Origin: Treponema sp.
Lineage (GTDB): Bacteria > Spirochaetota > Spirochaetia > Treponematales > Breznakiellaceae
DNA length: 5,298 nt
Assembly: GCA_031275535.1 (NCBI GenBank)
Contig: JAISOR010000287.1
Coordinates: 1-5,298, forward strand
Direction: 5' to 3'
In this document: piece by piece, positions 1 to 5,260 of the stretch
How the letters are laid out: every line of letters begins with the position of its first letter
Position numbering within the stretch: the first letter of the stretch is position 1
Position numbers and translations under genes: made by a program
The notes under the pieces: generated by a model
The model's database searches: none
Told to the model about the DNA's origin: nothing
The model's input: the letters and a program-made list of their open reading frames with translations, nothing else

Positions 1-31
1 CATTCCGCAATGGACAGTTCCCGCAAATTTC

Positions 32-60
32 CGTATACTATTCTAAGGGCAAAGATACAA
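32..60 (-). promoter_or_regulatory. possible leftward promoter for a gene outside the window
   Basis: On the minus strand TTGTAT (55-60) is followed after 17 bases by TATACG (32-37), each matching four of six consensus sigma-70 positions. A TAGAAT-like hexamer also lies within the spacer. Transcription would leave the window at its left edge, where an ATG on the minus strand occupies positions 1-3, but no good ribosome binding site is seen before it. This is a weak call based only on hexamer spacing. Confidence 0.25.
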
Positions 61-130
61 GCTCTTTCTTTTTATTCTGCTTTAAGCGGAAAGTAGTGAT
101 GACGAATAAGGCCCCCTCCCCCCTCCAATC
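61..130. other. non-coding leader upstream of rex with a pyrimidine tract
   Basis: No convincing gene is visible here on either strand. The stretch has a T-rich part near 64-76 and a C-rich, almost pure pyrimidine tract at about 112-127, which is G-rich on the other strand (runs of six and five G's). No Rex-type operator (inverted repeat of TTGTGA or TTGTTAA form) was found by eye. Confidence 0.4.
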
Positions 131-160
131 TTGACTTTTTTATCGATTTAATTTTATCGT
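131..160 (+). promoter_or_regulatory. probable rex promoter
   Basis: TTGACT (131-136) matches five of six -35 positions. TATCGT (155-160) lies 18 bases further on and matches four of six -10 positions. The whole stretch is AT-rich, against the GC-rich genes around it. The octamer TTTTATCG occurs twice (138-145 and 152-159), so the spacer/-10 region contains a direct repeat with a 14-base period that might bind a regulator. The -35 is good, the -10 is uncertain, and the transcript start would be about 12-15 bases before the GTG start codon. Confidence 0.4.
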
Positions 161-180
161 AATAGGTATAAGGATATACG

Positions 181-843
181 GTGGAAAAACAGAAAATACC
201 CGCTGCCCCTTCGGTACGCAGGCTGCCTTCGTATTTACATGCGATCCGGCAGCTACAGCATGAGGGCAAGGGGTATATCTCAGGGACCCTGATTGCCCGG
301 GAGTTAAACCTGGAACCTATCCAGGTGCGTAAGGATCTGGCCATTACCGGTATTATCGGGAAACCCAAAAAGGGATACCCCGTGGAGGCCCTGATAAAGG
401 CCATTGAGCGGTTCCTCGGCTGGGCTTCCCTGCGGGACGCGGTACTGGTGGGGGTGGGCAACCTGGGGAGCGCCCTCATTGGGTACCGGGAATTCCGCGT
501 CCATGGCCTTAATATCGCGGCCGCCTTTGATACGAATCCCCAAAAGATCGGAACCGCCGTGGACGGGGTCAAGGTCCTGCCGCTGGAAACCCTGGGGGAC
601 CAGCTTCGTTCCTCACATATTAAAATAGCTATCCTGACTGTGCCTTCTCCCCAGGCCCAGGAAACGGCGGATATCCTGATTAATGCGGGAATTGAGGGGA
701 TATGGAATTTTACCAATGTTAAATTAAAGGTCCCCCCCGGGGTGATCGTGCAAACGGAGGATCTCTCCTCCGGTTATGCCATGCTCTGTGTGATGCTGCG
801 GGCAAAACATCCGGAAGAAGAACATGCGGGTCCTGATGTATAA
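181..843 (+). CDS. rex: redox-sensing transcriptional repressor Rex
   Basis: Rex is a cytoplasmic dimeric repressor that reads the NADH/NAD+ ratio and releases its operators when NADH binds, typically controlling fermentation and respiration genes. The 220-residue product has the family's normal length and order. Residues 1-80 are a winged-helix DNA-binding domain (IPAAPSVRRLPSYL, then VRKDLAITG as recognition helix and a GKPKKGY wing). From about residue 86 comes a Rossmann fold with the dinucleotide motif GVGNLG (91-96), an acidic residue in AAFDTNP (113-119), ILTVPS (151-156) and a C-terminal domain-swap helix containing SSGYAMLCVML. The start is GTG: an in-frame TAA at 169-171 excludes longer forms, and AAGGA at 170-174 sits six bases before it. 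The recognition helix and wing differ from the common Rex form with a YGY wing, suggesting a divergent subgroup. The gene overlaps the next one by 20 bases. No Rex operator is seen at its own promoter, so autoregulation is unsupported. The identity is secure; the targets are unknown. Confidence 0.95.
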   Translation: MEKQKIPAAPSVRRLPSYLHAIRQLQHEGKGYISGTLIARELNLEPIQVRKDLAITGIIGKPKKGYPVEALIKAIERFLGWASLRDAVLVGVGNLGSALIGYREFRVHGLNIAAAFDTNPQKIGTAVDGVKVLPLETLGDQLRSSHIKIAILTVPSPQAQETADILINAGIEGIWNFTNVKLKVPPGVIVQTEDLSSGYAMLCVMLRAKHPEEEHAGPDV

Positions 844-1888
844 AACGGAGGGGGAAGAAAAAACAGCGTCCCAGGCGGAAATGCTGGAAAACCGGTTGAG
901 AAAACGTTACCGGCATCTTAAAAAATGGGCCCGGCGGGTGGGGACCGATGTCTTCCGCGTTTATGACCGGGACATCCCCGAAATACCCCTGGTATTGGAC
1001 CTCTACGGGGACGCCGTATCCGGGGCCCTGTATGAACGGCCCTACGAAAAAGATGAGGCCCGGGAAGGCCGCTGGCTTGCCGCCATGGGGGAGGCGGTTT
1101 CCCGGGGGCTTGGGGTTCCCCAAACCCGGATCTTTATTAAGGAACGGAGCCGGCAGCGGGGCAAGGCCCAATACGGCAAGCTGGGGGCCGGGGGCTTCCT
1201 CCGGGATGTCCATGAGGGGGACCTGCTGTTCCGGGTCAATCTTTCGGATTACCTTGATACGGGGCTCTTCCCGGATCACCGGAGGATCCGGGCCATGGTC
1301 CGCGCTGAAGCCGCGGGGAAACGGGTCCTTAATCTCTTCTGTTATACCGCATCCTTTTCCGTCCATGCCGCCAAGGGGGGCGCCCGGGAAGTGGACTCGG
1401 TGGATATGTCCAATACCTACCTTGACTGGGGGGCCCTCAACTTTGCCTTAAACCGGCTGGAGGCCCGGAAGATCCACCCCCGGCTCCTCCCGGCCGGGGG
1501 CCCCTACAGGCTTATCCGCGCCGACGCGCTCCGCTTCCTCGCGGAGGCGGAAAAGGCGGGGCTTGCCTGGGATACCATCATCCTGGACCCTCCGACCTTT
1601 TCCAATTCAAAGAAAATGACGGGGGCCCTGGACATCCGCAGGGACCATCAAAAACTCATCTCCCAATGCCTGGGGCTCCTGAGTCCGGGGGGTAAACTCT
1701 GGTTCAGCACCAACGCCCGGAATTTCAAGCTCCGGAATGGGGACTTCCCCGGCGCCGTAATTCAGAATATACACGAGCTGTCCCCGGCGCAGTTTCCCCC
1801 GGATGAGGATTTTCGGGGAAGGCGGCTTCCCGCGTGTTATACCTTGACCCTGCCGGATCCTAAGGTTCCTCCCGGAGGCCAAAGGTAG
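824..1888 (+). CDS. rlmK: free-standing RlmK-type 23S rRNA methyltransferase
   Basis: A 354-residue class I SAM-dependent methyltransferase that reads like the C-terminal half of E. coli RlmKL, the half (RlmK) that makes m7G2069 in 23S rRNA. Family landmarks appear in order: ENRLRKRYRHLKKWARR (22-38), VYDRDIPE (46-53), QYGKLG (116-121), a VNLSDYLDTGLFPDHRR stretch (138-154), SAM-binding motif I with NLFCYTASFSVHAA (170-183) and GGA, the acidic DMSNTYL (194-200), and the catalytic-type motif ILDPPTFSNSK (253-263). The THUMP and RlmL (m2G2445) half of the fused enzyme is absent, and the upstream gene is rex, so this is a naturally separate RlmK domain and not a truncation. ATG 824 has GGAAG at 813-817, six bases upstream; ATG 836 or ATG 881 (MLENRL) remain possible. 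The start lies inside rex, suggesting translational coupling. The 3' end overlaps hpf by 29 bases on the opposite strand. The related RlmI family is a less likely alternative; the exact target base is inferred from homology. Confidence 0.85.
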   Translation: MRVLMYKTEGEEKTASQAEMLENRLRKRYRHLKKWARRVGTDVFRVYDRDIPEIPLVLDLYGDAVSGALYERPYEKDEAREGRWLAAMGEAVSRGLGVPQTRIFIKERSRQRGKAQYGKLGAGGFLRDVHEGDLLFRVNLSDYLDTGLFPDHRRIRAMVRAEAAGKRVLNLFCYTASFSVHAAKGGAREVDSVDMSNTYLDWGALNFALNRLEARKIHPRLLPAGGPYRLIRADALRFLAEAEKAGLAWDTIILDPPTFSNSKKMTGALDIRRDHQKLISQCLGLLSPGGKLWFSTNARNFKLRNGDFPGAVIQNIHELSPAQFPPDEDFRGRRLPACYTLTLPDPKVPPGGQR

Positions 1889-1900
1889 GATCCCGTTTTT
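1853..1900 (+). terminator. likely rho-independent terminator of the rex-rlmK operon
   Basis: A perfect 8-bp inverted repeat, GGATCCTA (1855-1862) and TAGGATCC (1886-1893), can extend past one C-C mismatch to a C-G pair at 1853/1895. Its 23-base loop contains a smaller hairpin, CCTC/GAGG (1868-1871 with 1875-1878). Five T's follow at once (1896-1900), as expected of an intrinsic terminator on the plus strand. On the minus strand no T run follows, so it should act in one direction only. The rlmK stop codon lies in the right arm, and the whole structure lies on the 3' part of the oppositely read hpf. The long loop lowers confidence. Confidence 0.55.
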
Positions 1901-2210
1901 CCAGGGCCCGTCCCTTTCCCTTCACATCCTTCGCCTTTTCCTTTTCCTTTATAATCTTCGCATCCAGCCGGTCTATAAGTTTGTCAATCGCCGGGTTTAG
2001 CTCAAAATCGTGTTCCTTTACGTGAATCGATACTCCCCAGCGAAAATTAACCGTCGCCTCCGCGGCAAAATCCTTATTGTCCTTGGTAAGGGTAATAAGG
2101 AGATCAACGATCATGTTCCCCGTATTATGGATGCGGGTAATTTTCCGATCCAGATACTCCCGGGCATCATCCCTCAAGGTGAAATGGACTACTTTGACAT
2201 CAATATTCAT
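1860..2210 (-). CDS. hpf: ribosome hibernation promoting factor (HPF/RaiA family)
   Basis: A 116-residue protein of the family once called sigma-54 modulation protein or YfiA. It binds the 30S decoding centre and mRNA channel of idle ribosomes in stationary or starved cells. The family beta-alpha-beta-beta-beta-alpha fold can be followed: MNIDVKVVHFTL (strand 1), DDAREYLDRKITRIHN (helix 1), IVDLLITLTKDN (34-45), FAAEATVNFRWGVSIHVKEHDFELNPAIDKLIDRL running as strands and a second helix (48-82), then a lysine-rich segment KIIKEKEKAKDVKGKGR (85-101). The domain that dimerises ribosomes in long HPFs is absent, so this is the short type. ATG 2210 was chosen because the family begins here and AGGAGG (2216-2221) lies five bases upstream; extension to 2309 would add an unrelated leader. 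The gene follows rpoN by 110 bases. Its last codons overlap rlmK and share the terminator hairpin. The C-terminal tail after about residue 101 is not recognisable and may be lineage-specific. Confidence 0.92.
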   Translation of the reverse strand: MNIDVKVVHFTLRDDAREYLDRKITRIHNTGNMIVDLLITLTKDNKDFAAEATVNFRWGVSIHVKEHDFELNPAIDKLIDRLDAKIIKEKEKAKDVKGKGRALEKRDPTFGLREEP

Positions 2211-2320
2211 GCATACCTCCTGTAAAAACGCTGTATATGAAGTACATTCCCGCCCCGATGGACCGGGATATGGATTCGCCTGCGAAAAAAGAAGGACCCG
2301 CCGGGGCATGCCCGGGCTGG
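2211..2320 (-). other. rpoN-hpf spacer
   Basis: This 110-base gap separates the rpoN stop from the hpf start. On the minus strand it holds a GC-rich self-complementary patch (2301-2317), then a T run, then the hpf ribosome binding site AGGAGG (2216-2221). I could not find a convincing sigma-70 promoter or a GG-N10-GC sigma-54 promoter in it, so hpf is most simply read from the rpoN transcript. Confidence 0.4.
2284..2316 (-). terminator. weak terminator or attenuator candidate between rpoN and hpf
   Basis: On the minus strand CCGGG and CCCGG can pair around a five-base CATGC loop (about 2302-2316), and a T-rich stretch including six T's (2285-2290) follows about 11 bases later. The distance between stem and T run is too long for a classic intrinsic terminator. 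It may cause only partial termination, lowering hpf relative to rpoN, or mean nothing. Confidence 0.22.
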
Positions 2321-3679
2321 CTAACGGGTATAGGAGGGCCCCAGATCCAGCTCATGCCGGTATTTTGCCACGGTTCGTCTGGCAAGGGAAATACCCCGTT
2401 TAGCCAGGAGATCGGCAATTTCCTGATCCGAAAAACGCCGGTTCTCCTCCGAGATCAACTCCCTGATGATTTCTTTTACCCCCTCCTTAGAATACCGGGA
2501 CCCCCCGGAACCGATTCCGCTTATGGAATTGGTAAAAAAGTGGCGGATCTCAAAGATCCCCCATTCGGTCTGCATATACTTACCGTTGGCGGTCCGGGAG
2601 ACCGTGGTTTCATGAACCCCCAGTTCCCGGGCTATGTCCCGCAGGGTTAGGGGGGCAATGTATTTGGGCCCGTTCACAAAGAAGGGCCGCTGGAATTCCA
2701 CGATTGCCCGGGAAACCCTAAGGAGGGTATGGTTCCGCTGATTGATGGATTGGATGAACCACCGGGCTTCCTTGATATTTTCCTTGACAAAGTCCCTGGC
2801 CGGTTTATCCTCCCCCTTTCCATCGGAGAGCTTCATAAAGAAGGGATTGATCCCCAAAACCGGAATTTCCTCATCATTAAGGATGATGACGAAGTCCCCC
2901 TCTTTTTTGATAACCTGCACATCGGGAACCACATAGCGGGTACTGCTGGAGGCAAACTGCCGGCCCGGGAAGGGGGACAGTTCCCGGATCCGTTCAAAGA
3001 TATTCCGAACCTCATCTTCGGTACGGTCTATCTTCCTGGCGATCTCCGCGATCTTCCCCCGTTCAAGCTGCTCAAGATAGGCAAGCACATCCTCCATCCC
3101 CGGAGGGGCATCGGGCAGCAGGGCGGCCTGAACCCGGAGGGATTCAAGATAATCGGAGGTACAGGCGCCCACCGGGTCCAGGGACCGGACCAGATTCATC
3201 GCCTCCGCGATCCGCTCCGGCCGCTCCCCGGGCAGGAGCAGTTCCACCGGTTCCTTATGGAAGCCGTCTTCATCCAGATTCTGGATCAAAAGCTCCCCAA
3301 TATGCCGGATATGCTCCCCCACCGGCTGGAGCCGGAGCTGCCAGAGGAGATGTTCCTGGAGCGTTTCGGGCCGGGAAAGGGCCCCTTCGATAAATTTATG
3401 CTGCTCCGCCGATTCCTCGTCCCCTCCCCTGCGGACAAATCCCGAGTCGGAGGTCCCTTCAAAGTAGTCGTCCTCTTCCCTCCGCAGCGTATAGGCCGCG
3501 TCCAGGGAAACCGTGCTGCGATCCTCCACCACTTCCAGGGCGGGGTTCCGTTCAATTTCTTCCTCTATTTTTTCCCTTAAATCCACTATCGGAAGCTCCA
3601 TCAGTTTGATAGACTGATAAAGCTGGGGATTCATTCTGAGTCGCTGTTCCTGGATGAATGACGGACGCTGCATCTGCAC
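2321..3679 (-). CDS. rpoN: RNA polymerase sigma-54 factor RpoN
   Basis: A 452-residue sigma-54, within the family's usual 430-500. It directs core RNA polymerase to -24/-12 promoters that need an AAA+ activator to open. Region I (about 5-50) is the glutamine/leucine-rich activator-responsive segment with RMNPQLYQSIKLMELP (15-30) and IERNPALE. An acidic region II (about 67-95) follows. The core-binding domain spans about 100-280 (ETLQEHLLWQL, NLDEDGF at 134-140, LDPVGA at 167-172). A helix-turn-helix that reads the -12 element lies at about 345-382 (TLRDIARELGVHETTVSR, then NGKYMQT and FEIRHFF). The RpoN box ARRTVAKYR (433-441), which reads the -24 element, lies near the C-terminus. The start is GTG 3679, with AGGAG at 3687-3691 seven bases upstream; ATG 3673, two codons on, would be 13 bases from it. 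hpf follows on the same strand. No activator (bEBP) gene is present in the window, so the regulon is unknown. Confidence 0.97.
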   Translation of the reverse strand: MQMQRPSFIQEQRLRMNPQLYQSIKLMELPIVDLREKIEEEIERNPALEVVEDRSTVSLDAAYTLRREEDDYFEGTSDSGFVRRGGDEESAEQHKFIEGALSRPETLQEHLLWQLRLQPVGEHIRHIGELLIQNLDEDGFHKEPVELLLPGERPERIAEAMNLVRSLDPVGACTSDYLESLRVQAALLPDAPPGMEDVLAYLEQLERGKIAEIARKIDRTEDEVRNIFERIRELSPFPGRQFASSSTRYVVPDVQVIKKEGDFVIILNDEEIPVLGINPFFMKLSDGKGEDKPARDFVKENIKEARWFIQSINQRNHTLLRVSRAIVEFQRPFFVNGPKYIAPLTLRDIARELGVHETTVSRTANGKYMQTEWGIFEIRHFFTNSISGIGSGGSRYSKEGVKEIIRELISEENRRFSDQEIADLLAKRGISLARRTVAKYRHELDLGPSYTR

Positions 3680-3691
3680 GGCTAAACTCCT

Positions 3692-3705
3692 GTTTATGTA
3701 TAAAC
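3692..3705. repeat. 14-bp palindrome at the rpoN promoter
   Basis: GTTTAT and ATAAAC form perfect 6-bp arms around a two-base centre (3692-3705). The element covers the end of the proposed rpoN -10 and the expected transcription start, and ends one base before the AGGAG ribosome binding site. That is the usual place for a repressor operator. The regulator is unknown, and the sequence does not match the Rex consensus. Confidence 0.4.
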
Positions 3706-3732
3706 TATTATTCCATCAGGGAGCTTTGTCAA
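3704..3732 (-). promoter_or_regulatory. sigma-70-type promoter for rpoN-hpf
   Basis: On the minus strand a perfect TTGACA (3727-3732) is followed after exactly 17 bases by AATAGT (3704-3709), which matches four of six -10 positions. An overlapping AATAAT (3707-3712) has a better sequence but a spacing of only 14. The transcript would begin near 3697, leaving a leader of roughly 18 bases that contains the AGGAG site. This is the best promoter in the window. Confidence 0.6.
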
Positions 3733-3771
3733 TAATTAATCGTAACTTATTGGGTTACTACGGAGGCTTAC

Positions 3772-5115
3772 ATGGACACAGAACAAAGGCTGGCGGCCCT
3801 GGGTACGGCTATTCCCGAACTGATGCTCCCCAAGGCCGGGGTGGAACTGCGTACCTGGGCGGTGATCGCCTGCGACCAGTTTACCCAGGACCGGTCCTAC
3901 TGGGATACGGTGGGGCAGACCGTGGGGGACGCCCCTTCCACCCTGCGCATGATCCTTCCCGAGGTTTTCCTGGAAGATCCGGGCCGGACGGAGCGGATCC
4001 GGGAAATCCACCGGACCATGGAAACCTACCTTACCTCTTTTCTGAGCCCCCCCCGGCGGGGCTGTATGTATATTGAGCGGAGTACGCCCCGGCATCAAGG
4101 CCGGCGGGGACTGGCGCTTGCCATAGACCTGGAACAGTACGACTGGAATCCCCGCGCCCGGTCCCTTGTCCGGGCCACCGAAGGGACCGTGCCCGCGCGG
4201 CTGCCCCCCCGGATGGAGATCCGCCGGGGAGCGCCCCTGGAGCTGCCCCACATACTCCTCCTTATTGATGATGAGGGGGACCGGCTGCTGCCCGATCTGG
4301 GGGAACGGGCTAAACGGGCGGCCCCGGTCTATGATACCCCCCTGATGATGGAGAGCGGGCATATCACCGGCTGGCTCCTGGATCAGGAACCGGATTGGGC
4401 CTGCCTGGCGGAGGGTCTTGAAGCTCTTGCCCGGAGGGCCGGAAGCCGCTATGGGACCGGGGATCCCCTTCCCTTCCTCTATGCCGTAGGAGACGGGAAC
4501 CACTCCCTGGCTGCGGCCAAGGCGGTCTGGGAAGAATACAAGGCGGCCCCCCCGGACCCGGCCCGCGGGGCGGATCATCCCTGCCGCTGGGCCCTGGTGG
4601 AGGTGGAAAACCTCTACGATCCGGGGATACGCTTTGAGCCCATCCACCGCGTCCTCTTCGGCGTCCGGGAGGATGCGGTTCTCTCCGCCCTGGCGCCCCT
4701 TCCGGGATACACCCGGCGTTCCGTGGGGGACCGGGGGGAACTTTCCCGGCTGGTGGGGGACGAAAAGGCCGGCCTTAACCGCTATGGCCTTATCAGGGGA
4801 AACAGCTATACCCTCATCGAATCCGATGCGCCGGGGCTTGCCGTGGACCAGCTCCAGCCCCTGCTGGATACCCTCGTACAAACCGGGACCCCCGGGATTG
4901 ATTATATCCACGGGGAGGACGAGCTATTCCGGCTTGCGGAGGCCCCTTCGGGGGCGCCCCCGCCGGTGGGCATCCTGCTCCCCCCGGTTAAAAAAAGCGG
5001 GTTCTTTAAGACCGTAGCCCGCCGGGGCCCCCTTCCCCGAAAGAGCTTTTCCATGGGCGAGGCCAAAGAAAAACGCTTCTATCTTGAATGCCGGAGGCTT
5101 GTGGAGAAAGGGTGA
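3772..5115 (+). CDS. DUF1015 family protein (COG4198-like)
   Basis: A 447-residue soluble protein with no signal peptide or membrane segment, matching the full length of the DUF1015 family. Conserved landmarks are WAVIACDQFTQDRSYW (29-44), ALAIDLEQYDWNP (115-127), LPHILLLIDD (158-167), the hallmark AVGDGNHSLAAAKAVWEE (238-255), FEPIHRVLFG (288-297), IDYIHGEDE (376-384) and the C-terminal stretch from LPRKSFSMGEA (421-431) through KEKRFYLECRRL. The GDGNHS box replaces the DGHHR form of many relatives, as I recall for clostridial-type members. The function is not established; members are often near serine biosynthesis genes and a link to small-molecule phosphotransfer has been proposed, but nothing here tests that, and no ser gene is in the window. 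GGAGG (3762-3766) is five bases before the ATG. The gene is divergent from rpoN across 92 bases, and I see no strong promoter for it. It contains a C8 run (4047-4054) and two C7 runs (4204-4210, 4547-4553), yet the frame is intact. Confidence 0.85.
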   Translation: MDTEQRLAALGTAIPELMLPKAGVELRTWAVIACDQFTQDRSYWDTVGQTVGDAPSTLRMILPEVFLEDPGRTERIREIHRTMETYLTSFLSPPRRGCMYIERSTPRHQGRRGLALAIDLEQYDWNPRARSLVRATEGTVPARLPPRMEIRRGAPLELPHILLLIDDEGDRLLPDLGERAKRAAPVYDTPLMMESGHITGWLLDQEPDWACLAEGLEALARRAGSRYGTGDPLPFLYAVGDGNHSLAAAKAVWEEYKAAPPDPARGADHPCRWALVEVENLYDPGIRFEPIHRVLFGVREDAVLSALAPLPGYTRRSVGDRGELSRLVGDEKAGLNRYGLIRGNSYTLIESDAPGLAVDQLQPLLDTLVQTGTPGIDYIHGEDELFRLAEAPSGAPPPVGILLPPVKKSGFFKTVARRGPLPRKSFSMGEAKEKRFYLECRRLVEKG

Positions 5116-5225
5116 AGGGTTGGGAGGAGTAAAGGGTTGAGAGTGAAGTGGGTCGAGGGTGGCTTACGGGTGAAAGCGGCGCGGGTGTGAAGGCTTGTGT
5201 AGAGGGTGTGGGGAAAAGGGGGGGG
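5108..5225. repeat. G-rich degenerate GGGT-type repeat tract
   Basis: From the end of the DUF1015 gene the plus strand becomes almost pure G, A and T, with only about seven C's in 113 bases. It repeats short units of RRGGGT form: AAGGGT at 5108-5113, 5115-5120 and 5132-5137; AAGGGTTG at 5115-5122 and 5132-5139; and GAGGGTG at 5155-5161 and 5202-5208. No open frame with protein character is seen. It has no precise period, so it is a low-complexity or decayed repeat and not a clean tandem array. Confidence 0.5.
5204..5225 (+). other. potential G-quadruplex
   Basis: GGG (5204-5206), TGT, GGGG (5210-5213), AAAA and a run of eight G's (5218-5225) satisfy the simple pattern of four G3 runs with loops of one to seven bases, the last run being split in two. 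It is a sequence-based possibility only. Confidence 0.35.
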
Positions 5226-5260
5226 CAACGTCATTTAGTTTCAAATCGTTGAGAAATGAC
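5226..5260. repeat. overlapping inverted repeats in the right-hand intergenic region
   Basis: GTCATTT (5230-5236) and AAATGAC (5254-5260) are perfect 7-bp inverted repeats around 17 bases. CAACG (5226-5230) and CGTTG (5247-5251) form a second, partly overlapping 5-bp pair, so two alternative hairpins exclude each other. No T run follows on the plus strand, so it is not a normal terminator for the DUF1015 gene. It could be an operator, or chance. The remaining bases to 5298 hold no gene I can recognise. Confidence 0.3.

Noticed and set aside
72..716. Long open frame on the minus strand across rex
   Set aside because: It is a shadow of rex: no family motif, arginine- and serine-rich low-quality composition, and no ribosome binding site, while rex has unmistakable motifs.
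719..1366. 215-codon minus-strand open frame over rex and rlmK
   Set aside because: Proline/glycine-rich shadow of the methyltransferase with no motif or start signal.
2250..2275. Sigma-54 promoter (GG-N10-GC) upstream of hpf
   Set aside because: GG pairs occur, but none has GC at the right distance together with the TGGCAC/TTGC context.
2211..2309. N-terminal extension of HPF by 33 residues
   Set aside because: HPF homology begins exactly at the ATG at 2210, which has AGGAGG five bases upstream; the extension has no family similarity and covers the spacer.
2729..3580. 283-codon open frame on the plus strand across rpoN
   Set aside because: It is antisense to a clear RpoN coding sequence, proline-rich and without a recognisable family; GC-rich codon use produces such frames.
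3721..3771. Promoter for the DUF1015 gene from TTGTCA at 3726-3731
   Set aside because: The -35 is acceptable, but the hexamers at 16-18 bases spacing (TATTGG, ATTGGG, TTGGGT) do not resemble a -10, so no call was made.
3736..4911. 391-codon open frame on the minus strand inside the DUF1015 gene
   Set aside because: It is glycine/proline-rich with no recognisable domain, as expected for the reverse frame of GC-rich coding DNA; the plus-strand product has conserved motifs along its whole length.
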